This document shows positions 42,456-52,514 of a stretch of 64,000 nt of DNA, in pieces. Under the pieces are notes generated by a model. That model was not told the origin of the DNA. It saw only the letters and a list, made by a program, of their open reading frames with translations, and made no database searches. The DNA comes from Candidatus Lightella neohaematopini (lineage in GTDB: Bacteria > Pseudomonadota > Gammaproteobacteria > Enterobacterales > Enterobacteriaceae): contig JAOBJL010000001.1 of the NCBI GenBank assembly GCA_025728545.1, forward strand, positions 1 through 64,000. The letters are read 5' to 3'. How positions within the stretch are numbered: position 1 is the first letter of the stretch; the number at the start of each line of letters is the position of its first letter. Both the position numbers and the translations under genes were made by a program.

Positions 42456-43796
42456 ATGATAAATACTTTAGAAGTAGAAGAAAAAATATATTATGCAAAA
42501 AAAATTATTAATGAATTACTAACATTAGTTAATAATTATTCCGCTACTGCAGCAATTAATTTTATTACTACTATTGGTAGTACATTTAGTACACATAATA
42601 ATAAAATAGAATATATTACATCACATAATAATAATAATATTACTATTGATATTTTTTTTAAAAATAAAAAAAGTAGTACTACATCAAGTAGTACTAAACT
42701 GACAGAATTAATAAAAATAGTTCATAATTTAATTATTATAACAAAATATTTATCTCCAGATGATGCTCATAATTTAGCTGATTTAAAACAATTAGCTATT
42801 AATAAAATACCAAATCTAAATTTATTTAATCCATATAAATTAACATTTAATAAATGCATAGAATTAGTAACATTAGCGGAACAATCAGCTAGAAATTACA
42901 GTAAATTAATTAATAACACTTATGGATATTTTAATTATTATTACACCATACGTACATTTGGTAATAGTCATGGTATGTTACAAAGTTATATCTGTAGTTG
43001 TTATCAAATGTGTTGTCAAGTAGTTGCAAAGAAAAATAATAATATGGAACGAGATTACTATTATACTATAAATTCTAATTTTAATAAATTAGAATTATAT
43101 AATGTAGTAGGAGAAAAAGCAGCATCTCGTGCTATACAAAGACTTAATTCTAGTGTAATAAGAACTAAACAATATCCAGTAATATTCTTATCAGAAATAG
43201 CTACTGAATTATTTTATTATTTAGCAAAAGCTATTAATGGTTATAATGTATATAAAAAATCTACTTTTTTAATAAAGAAAATTAAAAAGATTATATTTCC
43301 TAGTTGGTTAAATATTATTGAACGTCCTAATGTTCCATATGAGCTTGGATCTGCTCCATTCGATCAAGAAGGAGTAAAAACTAATGATATTTTTGTCGTA
43401 GAAAATGGGATACTAAATACTTGGTTACTAGATAGTTATTCATCTAGAAAATTAAATCTTAATAATAATGGTCATGCTGGAGGTATTTATAATTGGTATG
43501 TAACAAATAACAATATTAGCTTTAATGACTTATTAAAATTAATGTATAATGGTATATTAGTAACAGAATTAATGGGAAATGAAGTAAATATTACTAATGG
43601 TAATTATTCTAAAGGGGTATTTGGGTTTTTAATAAAAAATGGTTGTATTTCTTACCCAATAAGTGGAATAACTATAGCTGGTAATTTAGGCGATATGTTT
43701 AGTAATATTAGTAGTATTAGTAATGATATTGAATTAAGAAGTAATATTAAATGCGGATCATTATTAATTAATAGTATGAATATTGCTGGACTATAA
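42456..43796 (+). CDS. pmbA: TldE / PmbA, partner of TldD
   Basis: Non-zinc-binding subunit of the TldD/TldE peptidase. It has the family fold but no HExxxH, as expected. Recognisable blocks are GEKAASRAIQRL, GSAPFDQEGVKT and a C-terminal EVNITNGNYSKGVFGFLI. At 446 residues it equals the E. coli length (450). It is 8 kb from tldD, so both halves of the enzyme are independently retained. A hairpin terminator follows immediately. Confidence 0.94.
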   Translation: MINTLEVEEKIYYAKKIINELLTLVNNYSATAAINFITTIGSTFSTHNNKIEYITSHNNNNITIDIFFKNKKSSTTSSSTKLTELIKIVHNLIIITKYLSPDDAHNLADLKQLAINKIPNLNLFNPYKLTFNKCIELVTLAEQSARNYSKLINNTYGYFNYYYTIRTFGNSHGMLQSYICSCYQMCCQVVAKKNNNMERDYYYTINSNFNKLELYNVVGEKAASRAIQRLNSSVIRTKQYPVIFLSEIATELFYYLAKAINGYNVYKKSTFLIKKIKKIIFPSWLNIIERPNVPYELGSAPFDQEGVKTNDIFVVENGILNTWLLDSYSSRKLNLNNNGHAGGIYNWYVTNNNISFNDLLKLMYNGILVTELMGNEVNITNGNYSKGVFGFLIKNGCISYPISGITIAGNLGDMFSNISSISNDIELRSNIKCGSLLINSMNIAGL

Positions 43797-43798
43797 TT

Positions 43799-43849
43799 AT
43801 ATACTACCTTTAAGTTAGTAAGTTCTTTATAATACGGTAGTATATTTTT
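43799..43849 (+). terminator. Rho-independent terminator of pmbA
   Basis: Perfect 10-bp arms ATATACTACC (43799-43808) and 43836-43845, followed by TTTT to 43849. It starts three bases after the pmbA stop and lies over the last codons of convergent dapE. The arms contain G-C pairs, rare in non-coding DNA here, making this the best terminator in the window despite its 27-base loop. Confidence 0.55.
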
Positions 43850-44961
43850 ACTAATTGTTGTAAATCAATTATACTTACACACTCATTTTCTCGATGAATA
43901 GTTTCATTTACCAATCCTAATTCAACTATTTGGGCTCCTAATTTATTAATAAATCTTCCATCAGAAGTACCACCACTATTATTAATATTAGGAATAATAC
44001 CTTGATAAAAATTAATTGCTTCTTTCACTGTATCTAATAATTTACCAGTTTGACTAATAAAGGCATTACTAGATGTTATCCAATTAATTTTATAATTTAA
44101 ATGGTATTTATTAATCAATGATTCAACTTTATCTTTAATAACAGATACTTTAAGTTTATAATTAAAACGAAAATTAAATTGTACTAATATTTCTTTCGGA
44201 GTTGTATTTATATAATTATTTTTAGTGTTGATATTAATAACTTGGAAAGTAGTTGGTGGTAACATAAAATGTAATAAATTTAAATTTTCTATAATTTTTG
44301 ATATTTGATAAATTATATCTATAATTTGATAAATAGGATTAGTTAAAATACTAGAGTAAGCAATATGCTTTTGGTTACTATAAATAGTTAAATTACAAGT
44401 TAATGATCCTCTACGACCATTTTTTATATTATCACCTAATTTATAATTACTAGATGGTTCTCCAATAATACAATAATCTATACTTTTATTTATATTAATT
44501 AGTTTGTTAACTATTTTAATAGTGCCATTAGTAGCTTCTGATTCTTCATCAGAAGTAATTAAAAATAATAAACTACCTAAATGATTTGGATTATATTTTA
44601 AAAAATATTCTGTTGCTACTATCATAGCTGATAGTGCCCCTTTCATATCTACAGATCCTCTACCATATAACATCCCATTATATATAGTAGGATTAAACGG
44701 ATTAAAATGCCAATTACAAATATTTCCAGGGCCAACTACATCAGTATGACCAGAAAATGCTAAAGTTGGTTCCTTATTACCATGCCAAGCAATAAAATTA
44801 CTAGTTCTTTTACTAGGAATTAGTTCAATTGTAAATCCTAATTTATTTAATCTATTTATTAAAATTTTTTGACAACCATTATCAATTGGACTAATAGATT
44901 TTTTTTTAATTAAGTTCTTAGCTAGAAATAATACTGAATTTAATATATTAAGATTATTCAT
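43810..44961 (-). CDS. dapE: Succinyl-diaminopimelate desuccinylase
   Basis: Dinuclear zinc hydrolase that yields L,L-diaminopimelate for lysine and peptidoglycan. Metal and catalytic residues are visible in FSGHTDVVGPG (His72), GRGSVDMKGAL (Asp105) and TSDEESEATNGT (Glu139/140). At 383 residues it is full length (375 in E. coli). The order talA-tktB-dapE is also that of Buchnera. Confidence 0.95.
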   Translation of the reverse strand: MNNLNILNSVLFLAKNLIKKKSISPIDNGCQKILINRLNKLGFTIELIPSKRTSNFIAWHGNKEPTLAFSGHTDVVGPGNICNWHFNPFNPTIYNGMLYGRGSVDMKGALSAMIVATEYFLKYNPNHLGSLLFLITSDEESEATNGTIKIVNKLININKSIDYCIIGEPSSNYKLGDNIKNGRRGSLTCNLTIYSNQKHIAYSSILTNPIYQIIDIIYQISKIIENLNLLHFMLPPTTFQVININTKNNYINTTPKEILVQFNFRFNYKLKVSVIKDKVESLINKYHLNYKINWITSSNAFISQTGKLLDTVKEAINFYQGIIPNINNSGGTSDGRFINKLGAQIVELGLVNETIHRENECVSIIDLQQLVKIYYRIIKNLLT

Positions 44962-45006
44962 TAAATATAAAAACTATTTATTGTACTCTAAAAAAGTAAT
45001 AAATAT

Positions 45007-46995
45007 TTATAACAATTTTTTTGCTTGATTAATAATATTATTAACATTAAGTTTAAATAAATTGAATAAATCTTCTTTTTTAGCTGATTTACCAAATTTA
45101 TTAACTCCTATAATAATTCCACTAGCACCAACATACTTATACCAAAAATCACTAATACCAGCTTCTATTGCAATACGTTTAGTTACTGAATTTGGTAATA
45201 TGTGATTTTTATAATCATTATCTTGTAAGTCAAAAACATTAGTTGATGGTAATGATACTACACGAATATTATAATTTTCCTTACTTAATAAGTAATAAGC
45301 TTCAATTGCTAACATAACTTCTGATCCAGTAGCAATAATTATCAATTCAGGTAATTTTATACAGTCTCTTACTATATAGCCACCCTTAGTAATATTAAAT
45401 AAATTAGTTTTTAGTATATTATATTTTTGTTTTAATATCTGTTTAGATAAAACTAAAATAGTAGGACCGTTATATTCAATAGCAAATTTCCATGAAAACA
45501 ATGTTTCCATATAATTGCATGGTCTCCAAACTATTAAATTAGGTATAATACGTAAACTTGACAATTGTTCTATTGGTTGATGTGTAGGACCATCTTCTCC
45601 TACACCTATAGAATCATGAGTATATATCATAATATGGCGTATTTTCATTAAAGCAGCCATACGTATAGCATTTCTTGCATAATCGGAAAATACTAAAAAT
45701 GTAGCAGTATATGGTAATAATCCACCATGACATGATATACCATTAGCAATTGCTGTCATACCAAATTCACGCACACCGTAATTAATATAATTACCATGAG
45801 CATTATTATTAATTGATTTAGATCTATTTCCTAAAATACAATTACTAACCGATAAATCTGCAGAACCTCCAATTAATTCCGGTAAATAAATACTAATATA
45901 GTTCAATATTTTTTGTGAAATTTGTCTTGTAGAAGAATCATAATAGTTTTTTAAAAGTTTTTTAGTTAAATTATTAATAATATTAATCCAATTATTTGGT
46001 AAACTATTTTTTATACATCTTATTAATTCTTTTGCTAAACTAGGATAATGTTTAGCGTAATCAGCTAGTTTAGTATTCCAATTTAATTCTCTTTGTCTGC
46101 CAATATTTCTAGCATTCCATAAACTATATATTTTTTCTGAAATTTTAAATAAAGATACATCATGCCAATCTAATGATTTTCTTACTGCTGTATTTTCTTT
46201 ATTTCCTAATGGAGAACCATGAGAAATAGATTGACCACTTTTATTAGGTGAACCAAATGCAATAATAGTTTTACAAATAATTAATGATGGCTTATTAATA
46301 ATAGTTCGTGCAATATTAATTGCTTTACTAATTTCCTTACTATTATGTCCATCAACGTTGTCTAAAACATGCCAATGATAAGATCTAAATCTTAATGCTG
46401 TGTTATCAATAAACCAATTTTTAATATTACCATCTATTGATATATTATTACTGTCATATAAAACAATTAATTTACCTAATTTCATTACCCCAGCTAAAGA
46501 TGCTACTTCATGCGATATTCCTTCCATCATACATCCATCACCTACGAAAACATATGTATAATGATCTATAATATTATAATTTAGTTTATTAAATCTTGCT
46601 GATAATATTTTTTCAGCAATAGCTAGACCAACTGCATTAGCAAATCCTTGTCCTAATGGACCAGTAGTTACTTCAACTCCTATTCCACGTTCCGGATGAC
46701 CAGGAGTATTAGAATATAATTGACGAAAATTTTTTAAATCATTTATTGAAATATCATAACCAGTTAAATGTAATATTGCATACAATAATATTGAACTATG
46801 TCCATTAGATAAAACAAATCTATCTCTATTAAACCAAAATGGATTTAATGGATTATGGCTTATATAGTCTCTCCAAAGTACTTCAGCAATATCAGCCATA
46901 CCTAAAGGAGCGCCAGGATGTCCAGAATTAGCATTTTGTATAGCATCAATACTTAATATACGAATAGCATTTGCTAAAATTCTTCTACTTATCAT
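45007..46995 (-). CDS. tktB: Transketolase
   Basis: Thiamine-diphosphate enzyme of the pentose phosphate pathway, also a source of erythrose-4-phosphate for AroF. Intact motifs include SGHPGAPLGMADIAEVLW, GPLGQGFANAVGLA, VGDGCMMEGISHE, GEDGPTHQPIEQL and a C-terminal Rossmann-like domain. 662 residues against 663-667 in E. coli. Adjacency to talA identifies the tktB locus. Confidence 0.95.
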   Translation of the reverse strand: MISRRILANAIRILSIDAIQNANSGHPGAPLGMADIAEVLWRDYISHNPLNPFWFNRDRFVLSNGHSSILLYAILHLTGYDISINDLKNFRQLYSNTPGHPERGIGVEVTTGPLGQGFANAVGLAIAEKILSARFNKLNYNIIDHYTYVFVGDGCMMEGISHEVASLAGVMKLGKLIVLYDSNNISIDGNIKNWFIDNTALRFRSYHWHVLDNVDGHNSKEISKAINIARTIINKPSLIICKTIIAFGSPNKSGQSISHGSPLGNKENTAVRKSLDWHDVSLFKISEKIYSLWNARNIGRQRELNWNTKLADYAKHYPSLAKELIRCIKNSLPNNWINIINNLTKKLLKNYYDSSTRQISQKILNYISIYLPELIGGSADLSVSNCILGNRSKSINNNAHGNYINYGVREFGMTAIANGISCHGGLLPYTATFLVFSDYARNAIRMAALMKIRHIMIYTHDSIGVGEDGPTHQPIEQLSSLRIIPNLIVWRPCNYMETLFSWKFAIEYNGPTILVLSKQILKQKYNILKTNLFNITKGGYIVRDCIKLPELIIIATGSEVMLAIEAYYLLSKENYNIRVVSLPSTNVFDLQDNDYKNHILPNSVTKRIAIEAGISDFWYKYVGASGIIIGVNKFGKSAKKEDLFNLFKLNVNNIINQAKKLL

Positions 46996-47061
46996 GAGAT
47001 AATATAAATATTATAACTAACGTCTATTTAATCTAAATAAAAACTAAAAATTATTTGTTTA

Positions 47062-48009
47062 TTAATATAATTTAGATGCTAAAAAACATTCTATATTGAT
47101 TTGGTCTAGAATAAATTTATTAATTCCTTCATATAATTTATTCATAATAACTAAATTTTTATTACATTTAATTTTAAATTCTTTTTCTGACATATATGAT
47201 AATCTATTTTTAATGTTATAATTATGTTTATTAATTATATAGTTTTTTATAAAACTAATGTTATTTAATTTAGATAATATGTTTGGAGAAATTGTTAAAT
47301 AATCACATTCAACTAATGATACAATTTGATCTAAAGTACGTAAACTAGCTCCCATTATTGCTGTTTTATAGCTATATTTTTTATAAAAATTACTTATTTT
47401 TTTAACTAAACGTACTCCGTAATCATGATTATTATTGTAATATTTATTTTTATTATACCAATCATTAATCCTACCAATAAATGGAGATATTAAATATACT
47501 CCTGCTTCAGCACAAGCTCTAGCTTGAGTAAGAGATAATATTAATGTCAAATTACAATTAATACCCATTTTTTGAAGTTCTTCAGCTGCTTTTATTCCTT
47601 CCCAAGTAGAAATTATTTTTATTAAAACACGTGATTTATCAATATCATATTCTTTACACATACTTATTAATTCTTGTGCTTTTTTGATACATAAATCAAT
47701 ATTAAAACAAAATCTAGCATCTATTCCTATTGAGATAGTACCAGATATAATATTTAAAATTTTATTAATTAAATTAACTAAAAATTTATTTATAGCGTAA
47801 TTTATTCTTTGCGTTAAAAAAATACTTTTTTTTCTTGCATATAATATTGCATTATCTAAAATATTTTTACTACTAAAATAATTAATTGTTTCAAAAATTA
47901 TTGACGGATTTGTAGTTACATGATCAATCATATAATATTTAATATAATTAATATTACCAGTATCTATAGATAAGTTAGTAATTTTTTTTAAAAATTTTAA
48001 TTGTTCCAA
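47062..48009 (-). CDS. talA: Transaldolase
   Basis: Transfers dihydroxyacetone units between sugar phosphates. The Schiff-base lysine is Lys131 in VLIKIISTWEG, with Asp16 and the DHVTTNPS motif also present. At 315 residues it is full length (316-317). It is more diverged than tktB. In E. coli talA is directly upstream of tktB, as here, with 66 bases between. Confidence 0.95.
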   Translation of the reverse strand: MEQLKFLKKITNLSIDTGNINYIKYYMIDHVTTNPSIIFETINYFSSKNILDNAILYARKKSIFLTQRINYAINKFLVNLINKILNIISGTISIGIDARFCFNIDLCIKKAQELISMCKEYDIDKSRVLIKIISTWEGIKAAEELQKMGINCNLTLILSLTQARACAEAGVYLISPFIGRINDWYNKNKYYNNNHDYGVRLVKKISNFYKKYSYKTAIMGASLRTLDQIVSLVECDYLTISPNILSKLNNISFIKNYIINKHNYNIKNRLSYMSEKEFKIKCNKNLVIMNKLYEGINKFILDQINIECFLASKLY

Positions 48010-48186
48010 AATTGATTACCTATTAATAATCATTACTTAATTAAGTATTTTATTATAAAATTTTATATAATTAAATTAATATTATCAAATAATTAATTTT
48101 TAATAAATTAGAACTATATTAACTTACTAGATTAATTTATAATTTAATATTTTATATAATAGTATTATTTTATTATAGAAATTACT

Positions 48187-49926
48187 ATGGGTAAAATTAA
48201 GAAGAGAATTATTAACATTCGTAAATTAATTAATTATTGGAATTATTTATATTATGTAAAAAATAAACCAATTGTTTCAGACTATGAATATGATCAAGCT
48301 ATAAATGAATTAATTTTATTAGAAAATTGTAGACCAGACTTAATTACACCAGAATCACCAACTCAAAGAATAAGTATAAATATTAAAAATTACTATAATA
48401 ACATTACTCATATTTCACCAATGTTATCATTTAATAGTATATATAAGTATAATGATTTAATAAGTTTTGATAATAAAATACGTAATATATTTAAAACTAA
48501 TCATATTATATATTGTTGTGAACCAAAAATTGATGGGGTAGCTGTAAGCATTTTATATAAAAATGGTAAATTAAAATATGCAGCCACAAGAGGTAATGGT
48601 TATGTTGGGGAAAATATAACTAATAATATAACTAATATATATAATATTCCGTTATTAATAAAAAATAATAGCACTTTAATTCCATCATTATTAGAAATTA
48701 GGGGTGAAGTATTCTTAATAAGAAAAGATAAATCTAATTTATTTAATGAACGAAATAATGTAGCTGGAGCATTAAGAAGATCTAATTTAAATGCTTCCAT
48801 TAAAAAATTATTAGGTTTTTATTGTTATAGTGCTAATATTCTTAGTAATGAATTATTTTTTAATAATCATTATGATTTACTACAACATTTAAAATTATAT
48901 AGAATACCAATTAATAAATATATTAATTGTTTTTCTAATACAAGTGAAATAATAGAATATTATAACAATATGCATAAAAAGAGATCATTACTTAGTTTTA
49001 GTACTGATGGAATAGTAATTAAAATTAATTCATTTGCATTACAAAAAAAATTAGGCATAACTAATAAAATTTATAAGTGGGCTATAGCATATAAATTTCC
49101 TTCATATGAAGCAATGACTGTCATAAAAAATATAATATATCAAGTTGGTAGAACTGGAATAATAACTCCAGTAGCTAAATTTAATACAATTAATATTGCT
49201 GGTGCTAATATAAGTAGTGCTAGTTTACATAACTTTAATGAAATAAGAAAATTAGATATTATGATAAATGATACTGTAATTGTTAGTAGAGTTGGTGATG
49301 TGATACCTAAAATAACTAAAGTTCTTTTGTATAAGAGAAATAACAATGCTATAAAAATACAAATACCAAATAAATGTCCTGTATGTAATTCTATTACCGA
49401 ATTTAATTGTAATAAAACAAAATTAATTTGTACAGGTAAACTAAATTGTAGTTCTCAATTTATTGAATTAATTAAGCATTTTGTATCAAAAAATGCTATT
49501 AATATTCCTGGATTAGGAAATAAATTAATTGTTAAACTAACAAAAAATAATATTGTACTAAATTTAGTAGATATATTTTGTTTAAGAGAAATTGATCTAA
49601 TTAAAATTAATGGTATAAATTATAAATTAGCAAGAAAAATTATTCATGAAATAGAACAATCTAAAAGAAATGTAAATTTGTCAAATTTTATATATTCACT
49701 AGGAATAAATGGAGTAGGGGTTGTTACATCAATATTATTATCAAAATTTTATAAAAGTATTAATTCATTAATTATTACTGATATTAAATCTTTAGTTAAA
49801 ATTAAAGGAATTGGTTTAAAAATAGCAAGAAACATATATAATTTTTTTCAAGATAAAAATAACTTAGCTATGATAAAAACTTTACTAAGTAAAAAAGTTG
49901 GATTAAAAATACATAAGTTACATTAA
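48187..49926 (+). CDS. ligA: NAD-dependent DNA ligase without BRCT domain
   Basis: Seals nicks in replication and repair. The order is domain Ia (YYxxxxPxVSDxEYD-like block at 22-36), nucleotidyltransferase with catalytic Lys114 in CEPKIDG, OB fold, a zinc finger with CPVC and later CTGKLNC, and helix-hairpin-helix repeats. The protein stops at 579 residues where the HhH domain ends, so the C-terminal BRCT domain (about 80-90 residues of the 671 in E. coli) is missing. BRCT is dispensable for ligation in vitro. Confidence 0.95.
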   Translation: MGKIKKRIINIRKLINYWNYLYYVKNKPIVSDYEYDQAINELILLENCRPDLITPESPTQRISINIKNYYNNITHISPMLSFNSIYKYNDLISFDNKIRNIFKTNHIIYCCEPKIDGVAVSILYKNGKLKYAATRGNGYVGENITNNITNIYNIPLLIKNNSTLIPSLLEIRGEVFLIRKDKSNLFNERNNVAGALRRSNLNASIKKLLGFYCYSANILSNELFFNNHYDLLQHLKLYRIPINKYINCFSNTSEIIEYYNNMHKKRSLLSFSTDGIVIKINSFALQKKLGITNKIYKWAIAYKFPSYEAMTVIKNIIYQVGRTGIITPVAKFNTINIAGANISSASLHNFNEIRKLDIMINDTVIVSRVGDVIPKITKVLLYKRNNNAIKIQIPNKCPVCNSITEFNCNKTKLICTGKLNCSSQFIELIKHFVSKNAINIPGLGNKLIVKLTKNNIVLNLVDIFCLREIDLIKINGINYKLARKIIHEIEQSKRNVNLSNFIYSLGINGVGVVTSILLSKFYKSINSLIITDIKSLVKIKGIGLKIARNIYNFFQDKNNLAMIKTLLSKKVGLKIHKLH

Positions 49927-49965
49927 AATTTTAATTATTTACAATATTTATTTTTTTTAGCTATT

Positions 49966-50805
49966 ATGAAAAATAATAAATTAATTGGTTTTCATATTCC
50001 AGCAAAGTATGGATTATCTAATACAGTATTAATTGCTAATAAATTAAAAATTAAAGTTTTTTCGTTATTTATAACTAGTACTAGTTTATTTAGTAAGTAT
50101 TTAAATATAAAAGAAATTAATAAATTTCGTGATAACTGTAAAAAATATCATTATTCATCTGATCAAATTTTAGTCCATAGTAGTTATTTAATTAATCTAG
50201 GTCATCCAACAATAAATGGTATTAATAAATCAAGATATTTATTTTTTAATGAATTATATAAATGTGAACAGTTAGGATTAAAATTAATTAATTTTCATTT
50301 AGGTAATCACTTACACAAAATTAATATTACTACTTCTTTAATAAGAATAGCTAAATCAATTAATTTAGCATTAGATAAATTTAACAATATTATATTAATT
50401 ATGGAAAATTCTGCAGGACAAGGAAGTAGTATAGGATCCAATTTTGAACATTTATCTAACATTATTAGTATGATTAACAATAAAAACAGAATTGGTGTAT
50501 GTTTAGATACTTGTCATGCTTTTGCCGCTGGCTATGATCTAAGCAATAATTACTGTAAAGTATTTGATGAATTTAATAATATTATTGGATTAAAATATTT
50601 AAAAGCTATTCATTTAAATGACTCAAAAAATAAATGTAATAGTAGAATTGACCGACATGCATCCCTAGGACAAGGAATGATAGGTAATAAAATGTTTAAG
50701 TGGATTATGCTAAATAACGAATTAAATAAAATTCCTATAATTATAGAAACTCCTAAAGAAAATTGGATAAACGAAATAAATTGGCTAAATAATTTAATCT
50801 ATTAA
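49966..50805 (+). CDS. nfo: Endonuclease IV
   Basis: Zinc AP endonuclease of base excision repair. Family blocks visible: VHSSYLINLGHP, NFHLGNH, IMENSAGQGSSIGSNFEHL, VCLDTCHAFAAGYDL, IHLNDSKNKCNSRIDRHASLGQG and a C-terminal IIETPKE, which together contain the metal-binding His, Glu and Asp residues. At 279 residues it is full length (285). Probably co-transcribed with ligA, 39 bases upstream. Confidence 0.96.
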   Translation: MKNNKLIGFHIPAKYGLSNTVLIANKLKIKVFSLFITSTSLFSKYLNIKEINKFRDNCKKYHYSSDQILVHSSYLINLGHPTINGINKSRYLFFNELYKCEQLGLKLINFHLGNHLHKINITTSLIRIAKSINLALDKFNNIILIMENSAGQGSSIGSNFEHLSNIISMINNKNRIGVCLDTCHAFAAGYDLSNNYCKVFDEFNNIIGLKYLKAIHLNDSKNKCNSRIDRHASLGQGMIGNKMFKWIMLNNELNKIPIIIETPKENWINEINWLNNLIY

Positions 50806-50815
50806 TTTTATTATT

Positions 50816-51376
50816 TTAGTTATTATAAGACCATATTATTTCTCCAGTTTTGGTAGTAAAAATTTGTATTTTTACATTAAAAAAAATATTATAATCGTTA
50901 TTAATAGTGGTATACATTATATATTTACTATGTAAATAATTACCTAACCATATTGATTTATTTATTGATACTGGTACAGAATCAATTTCGCTATCTAATT
51001 TATGATAAGTTAATTTTAATCGTTTAATACTAACTATTTGTTTCTTATTCACAAAATTACTTAATGCTTTTATTAATTCTTCAGTAATATTTTCTATATT
51101 TAAACAATTATTAGTATTATTAACGATACTATCAACTAATATTAACTCATTGTCCTTAATAAGATTTAACTTTAATGATTGTTTAAATATCTTTAAGAAA
51201 CAATTGTACCAATTAATAATTTTTTTATTATTATGATAATTAATATCGTATTTATTACGATAAGATTTATTTAAGTTTTCAATATTTAAATTATCTACTT
51301 TATTAAAGTAAGAACAACTATTTAATATGGATAATACAATTATTAATAAAGTATTAAATAATAATTTAACTTTCAC
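50816..51376 (-). CDS. lpoB: Outer-membrane lipoprotein LpoB, activator of PBP1b
   Basis: Lipoprotein that activates the peptidoglycan synthase PBP1b. It has a signal peptide with lipobox LNSC (Cys21). The C-terminal domain matches LpoB: ELILVDSIVNNTNNCLN, then TEELIKALSNF, and ending KTGEIIWS. At 186 residues it is shorter than E. coli (213) because the Pro-rich linker is gone. It overlaps the end of hinT by 11 bases; ycfL, which lies between them in E. coli, is lost. Confidence 0.9.
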   Translation of the reverse strand: MKVKLLFNTLLIIVLSILNSCSYFNKVDNLNIENLNKSYRNKYDINYHNNKKIINWYNCFLKIFKQSLKLNLIKDNELILVDSIVNNTNNCLNIENITEELIKALSNFVNKKQIVSIKRLKLTYHKLDSEIDSVPVSINKSIWLGNYLHSKYIMYTTINNDYNIFFNVKIQIFTTKTGEIIWSYNN

Positions 51377-51719
51377 TTATAATATTACCTAATGGTTTAC
51401 CACCCAATAAATGAACATGTAAATGATTAATTTCTTGTCCACCATGAGAATTACAATTAATAATTAATCTATAACCATTTTTATCTATATGATATTTTTT
51501 AGCCATTTTAGTAGCAACAATCAATAATTTACCTAATAAAATAGTATCACTATCATTAACATTATTTAACGAAGTAATTAATTTATTAGTTACAATTAAT
51601 ATATGTACTGGAGCTTTTTTGTTAATATCATGAAAAGCAGTAATAAAATTATCTTGATATAAGATTTTAGTATTAGTTTTTCTGTTTATAATATTCATGA
51701 AAATAAGATTTTTATTCAT
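51366..51719 (-). CDS. hinT: HIT-family purine nucleoside phosphoramidase HinT
   Basis: Hydrolyses AMP-lysine and other purine phosphoramidates. The histidine triad HLHVHLL is near the C-terminus, preceded by HGGQEIN. The ATG at 51719 is chosen because it aligns residue for residue with the E. coli start (13 residues to IINR); an in-frame ATG at 51731 overlaps the ycfH stop by four bases and could be used instead. Fits the ycfH-hinT-lpoB order of E. coli. Confidence 0.93.
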   Translation of the reverse strand: MNKNLIFMNIINRKTNTKILYQDNFITAFHDINKKAPVHILIVTNKLITSLNNVNDSDTILLGKLLIVATKMAKKYHIDKNGYRLIINCNSHGGQEINHLHVHLLGGKPLGNIISES

Positions 51720-51727
51720 TATACAAT

Positions 51728-52507
51728 TCATATATTAATTTTAAATAATTTTATAAAATTATCTAATAGTATATTAGATAATTTTTTTAATGGGATATTT
51801 CTTATTATTGAAACATATTCAACAATATTTTTTAAATAAGCTGGTTGATTATAAATACCTCTATATGGTTCTGGAGTTAAGTATGGAGAATCTGTTTCTA
51901 ACAGTAATCTATCTAACGGAATATATTTTAATGTTTCTCTAATCATTTTAGCATTTTTAAATGTTAAAATTCCAGAAAATGATATATAAAAACCAATATC
52001 TAATGCCAAACTAGCACATTTAATATTTTCATTAAAACAATGAAATACTCCAGATAAATTATTATAATTATTTAATATATTTATAATATCTTTAAAAGAA
52101 TTTCTAGTATGTACTATAATTGGTTTATTTAATTTTTTTGCTACTAAAATATGATCCACAAATACTATTTTTTGTTTATTTTTTTTTATTATATTTTTTT
52201 CATAAAAAAAATCTAATCCAGTTTCTCCAATTGCAATAACATTATTATTTGATGATAAATTTAATAATTCATGATAATTATAACTATTATTAATATATAA
52301 AGGATGTACACCACAAGAAATTAATACACTACTATAATTTTTATTAATATTAATTAACTCATGAAAATAATCTAATTTAGTACATACTGTTAATAATAAT
52401 TTAACATGATTTAACTTAGCATTATATATTAAATTTTCTAAATCATATTCTGGTATTTTATTATAATGAAATTTACTAATATGACAATGAGAATCAATTA
52501 AAAACAT
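51728..52507 (-). CDS. ycfH: TatD-family metal-dependent hydrolase YcfH
   Basis: Predicted deoxyribonuclease or hydrolase of the TatD family, physiological substrate unclear. Metal ligands are seen in DSHCH (5-9), GETGLDFFYE, VHTR, HCF and ETDSPYL. At 259 residues it equals E. coli YcfH (265), and the order tmk-holB-ycfH is the E. coli one. Confidence 0.94.
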   Translation of the reverse strand: MFLIDSHCHISKFHYNKIPEYDLENLIYNAKLNHVKLLLTVCTKLDYFHELININKNYSSVLISCGVHPLYINNSYNYHELLNLSSNNNVIAIGETGLDFFYEKNIIKKNKQKIVFVDHILVAKKLNKPIIVHTRNSFKDIINILNNYNNLSGVFHCFNENIKCASLALDIGFYISFSGILTFKNAKMIRETLKYIPLDRLLLETDSPYLTPEPYRGIYNQPAYLKNIVEYVSIIRNIPLKKLSNILLDNFIKLFKINI

Positions 52508-52514
52508 AATTTAA

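Noticed and set aside
43799..43849. Bidirectional terminator for pmbA and dapE
   Set aside because: The T-run follows only on the plus strand; on the minus side the stem is followed by mixed A/T.
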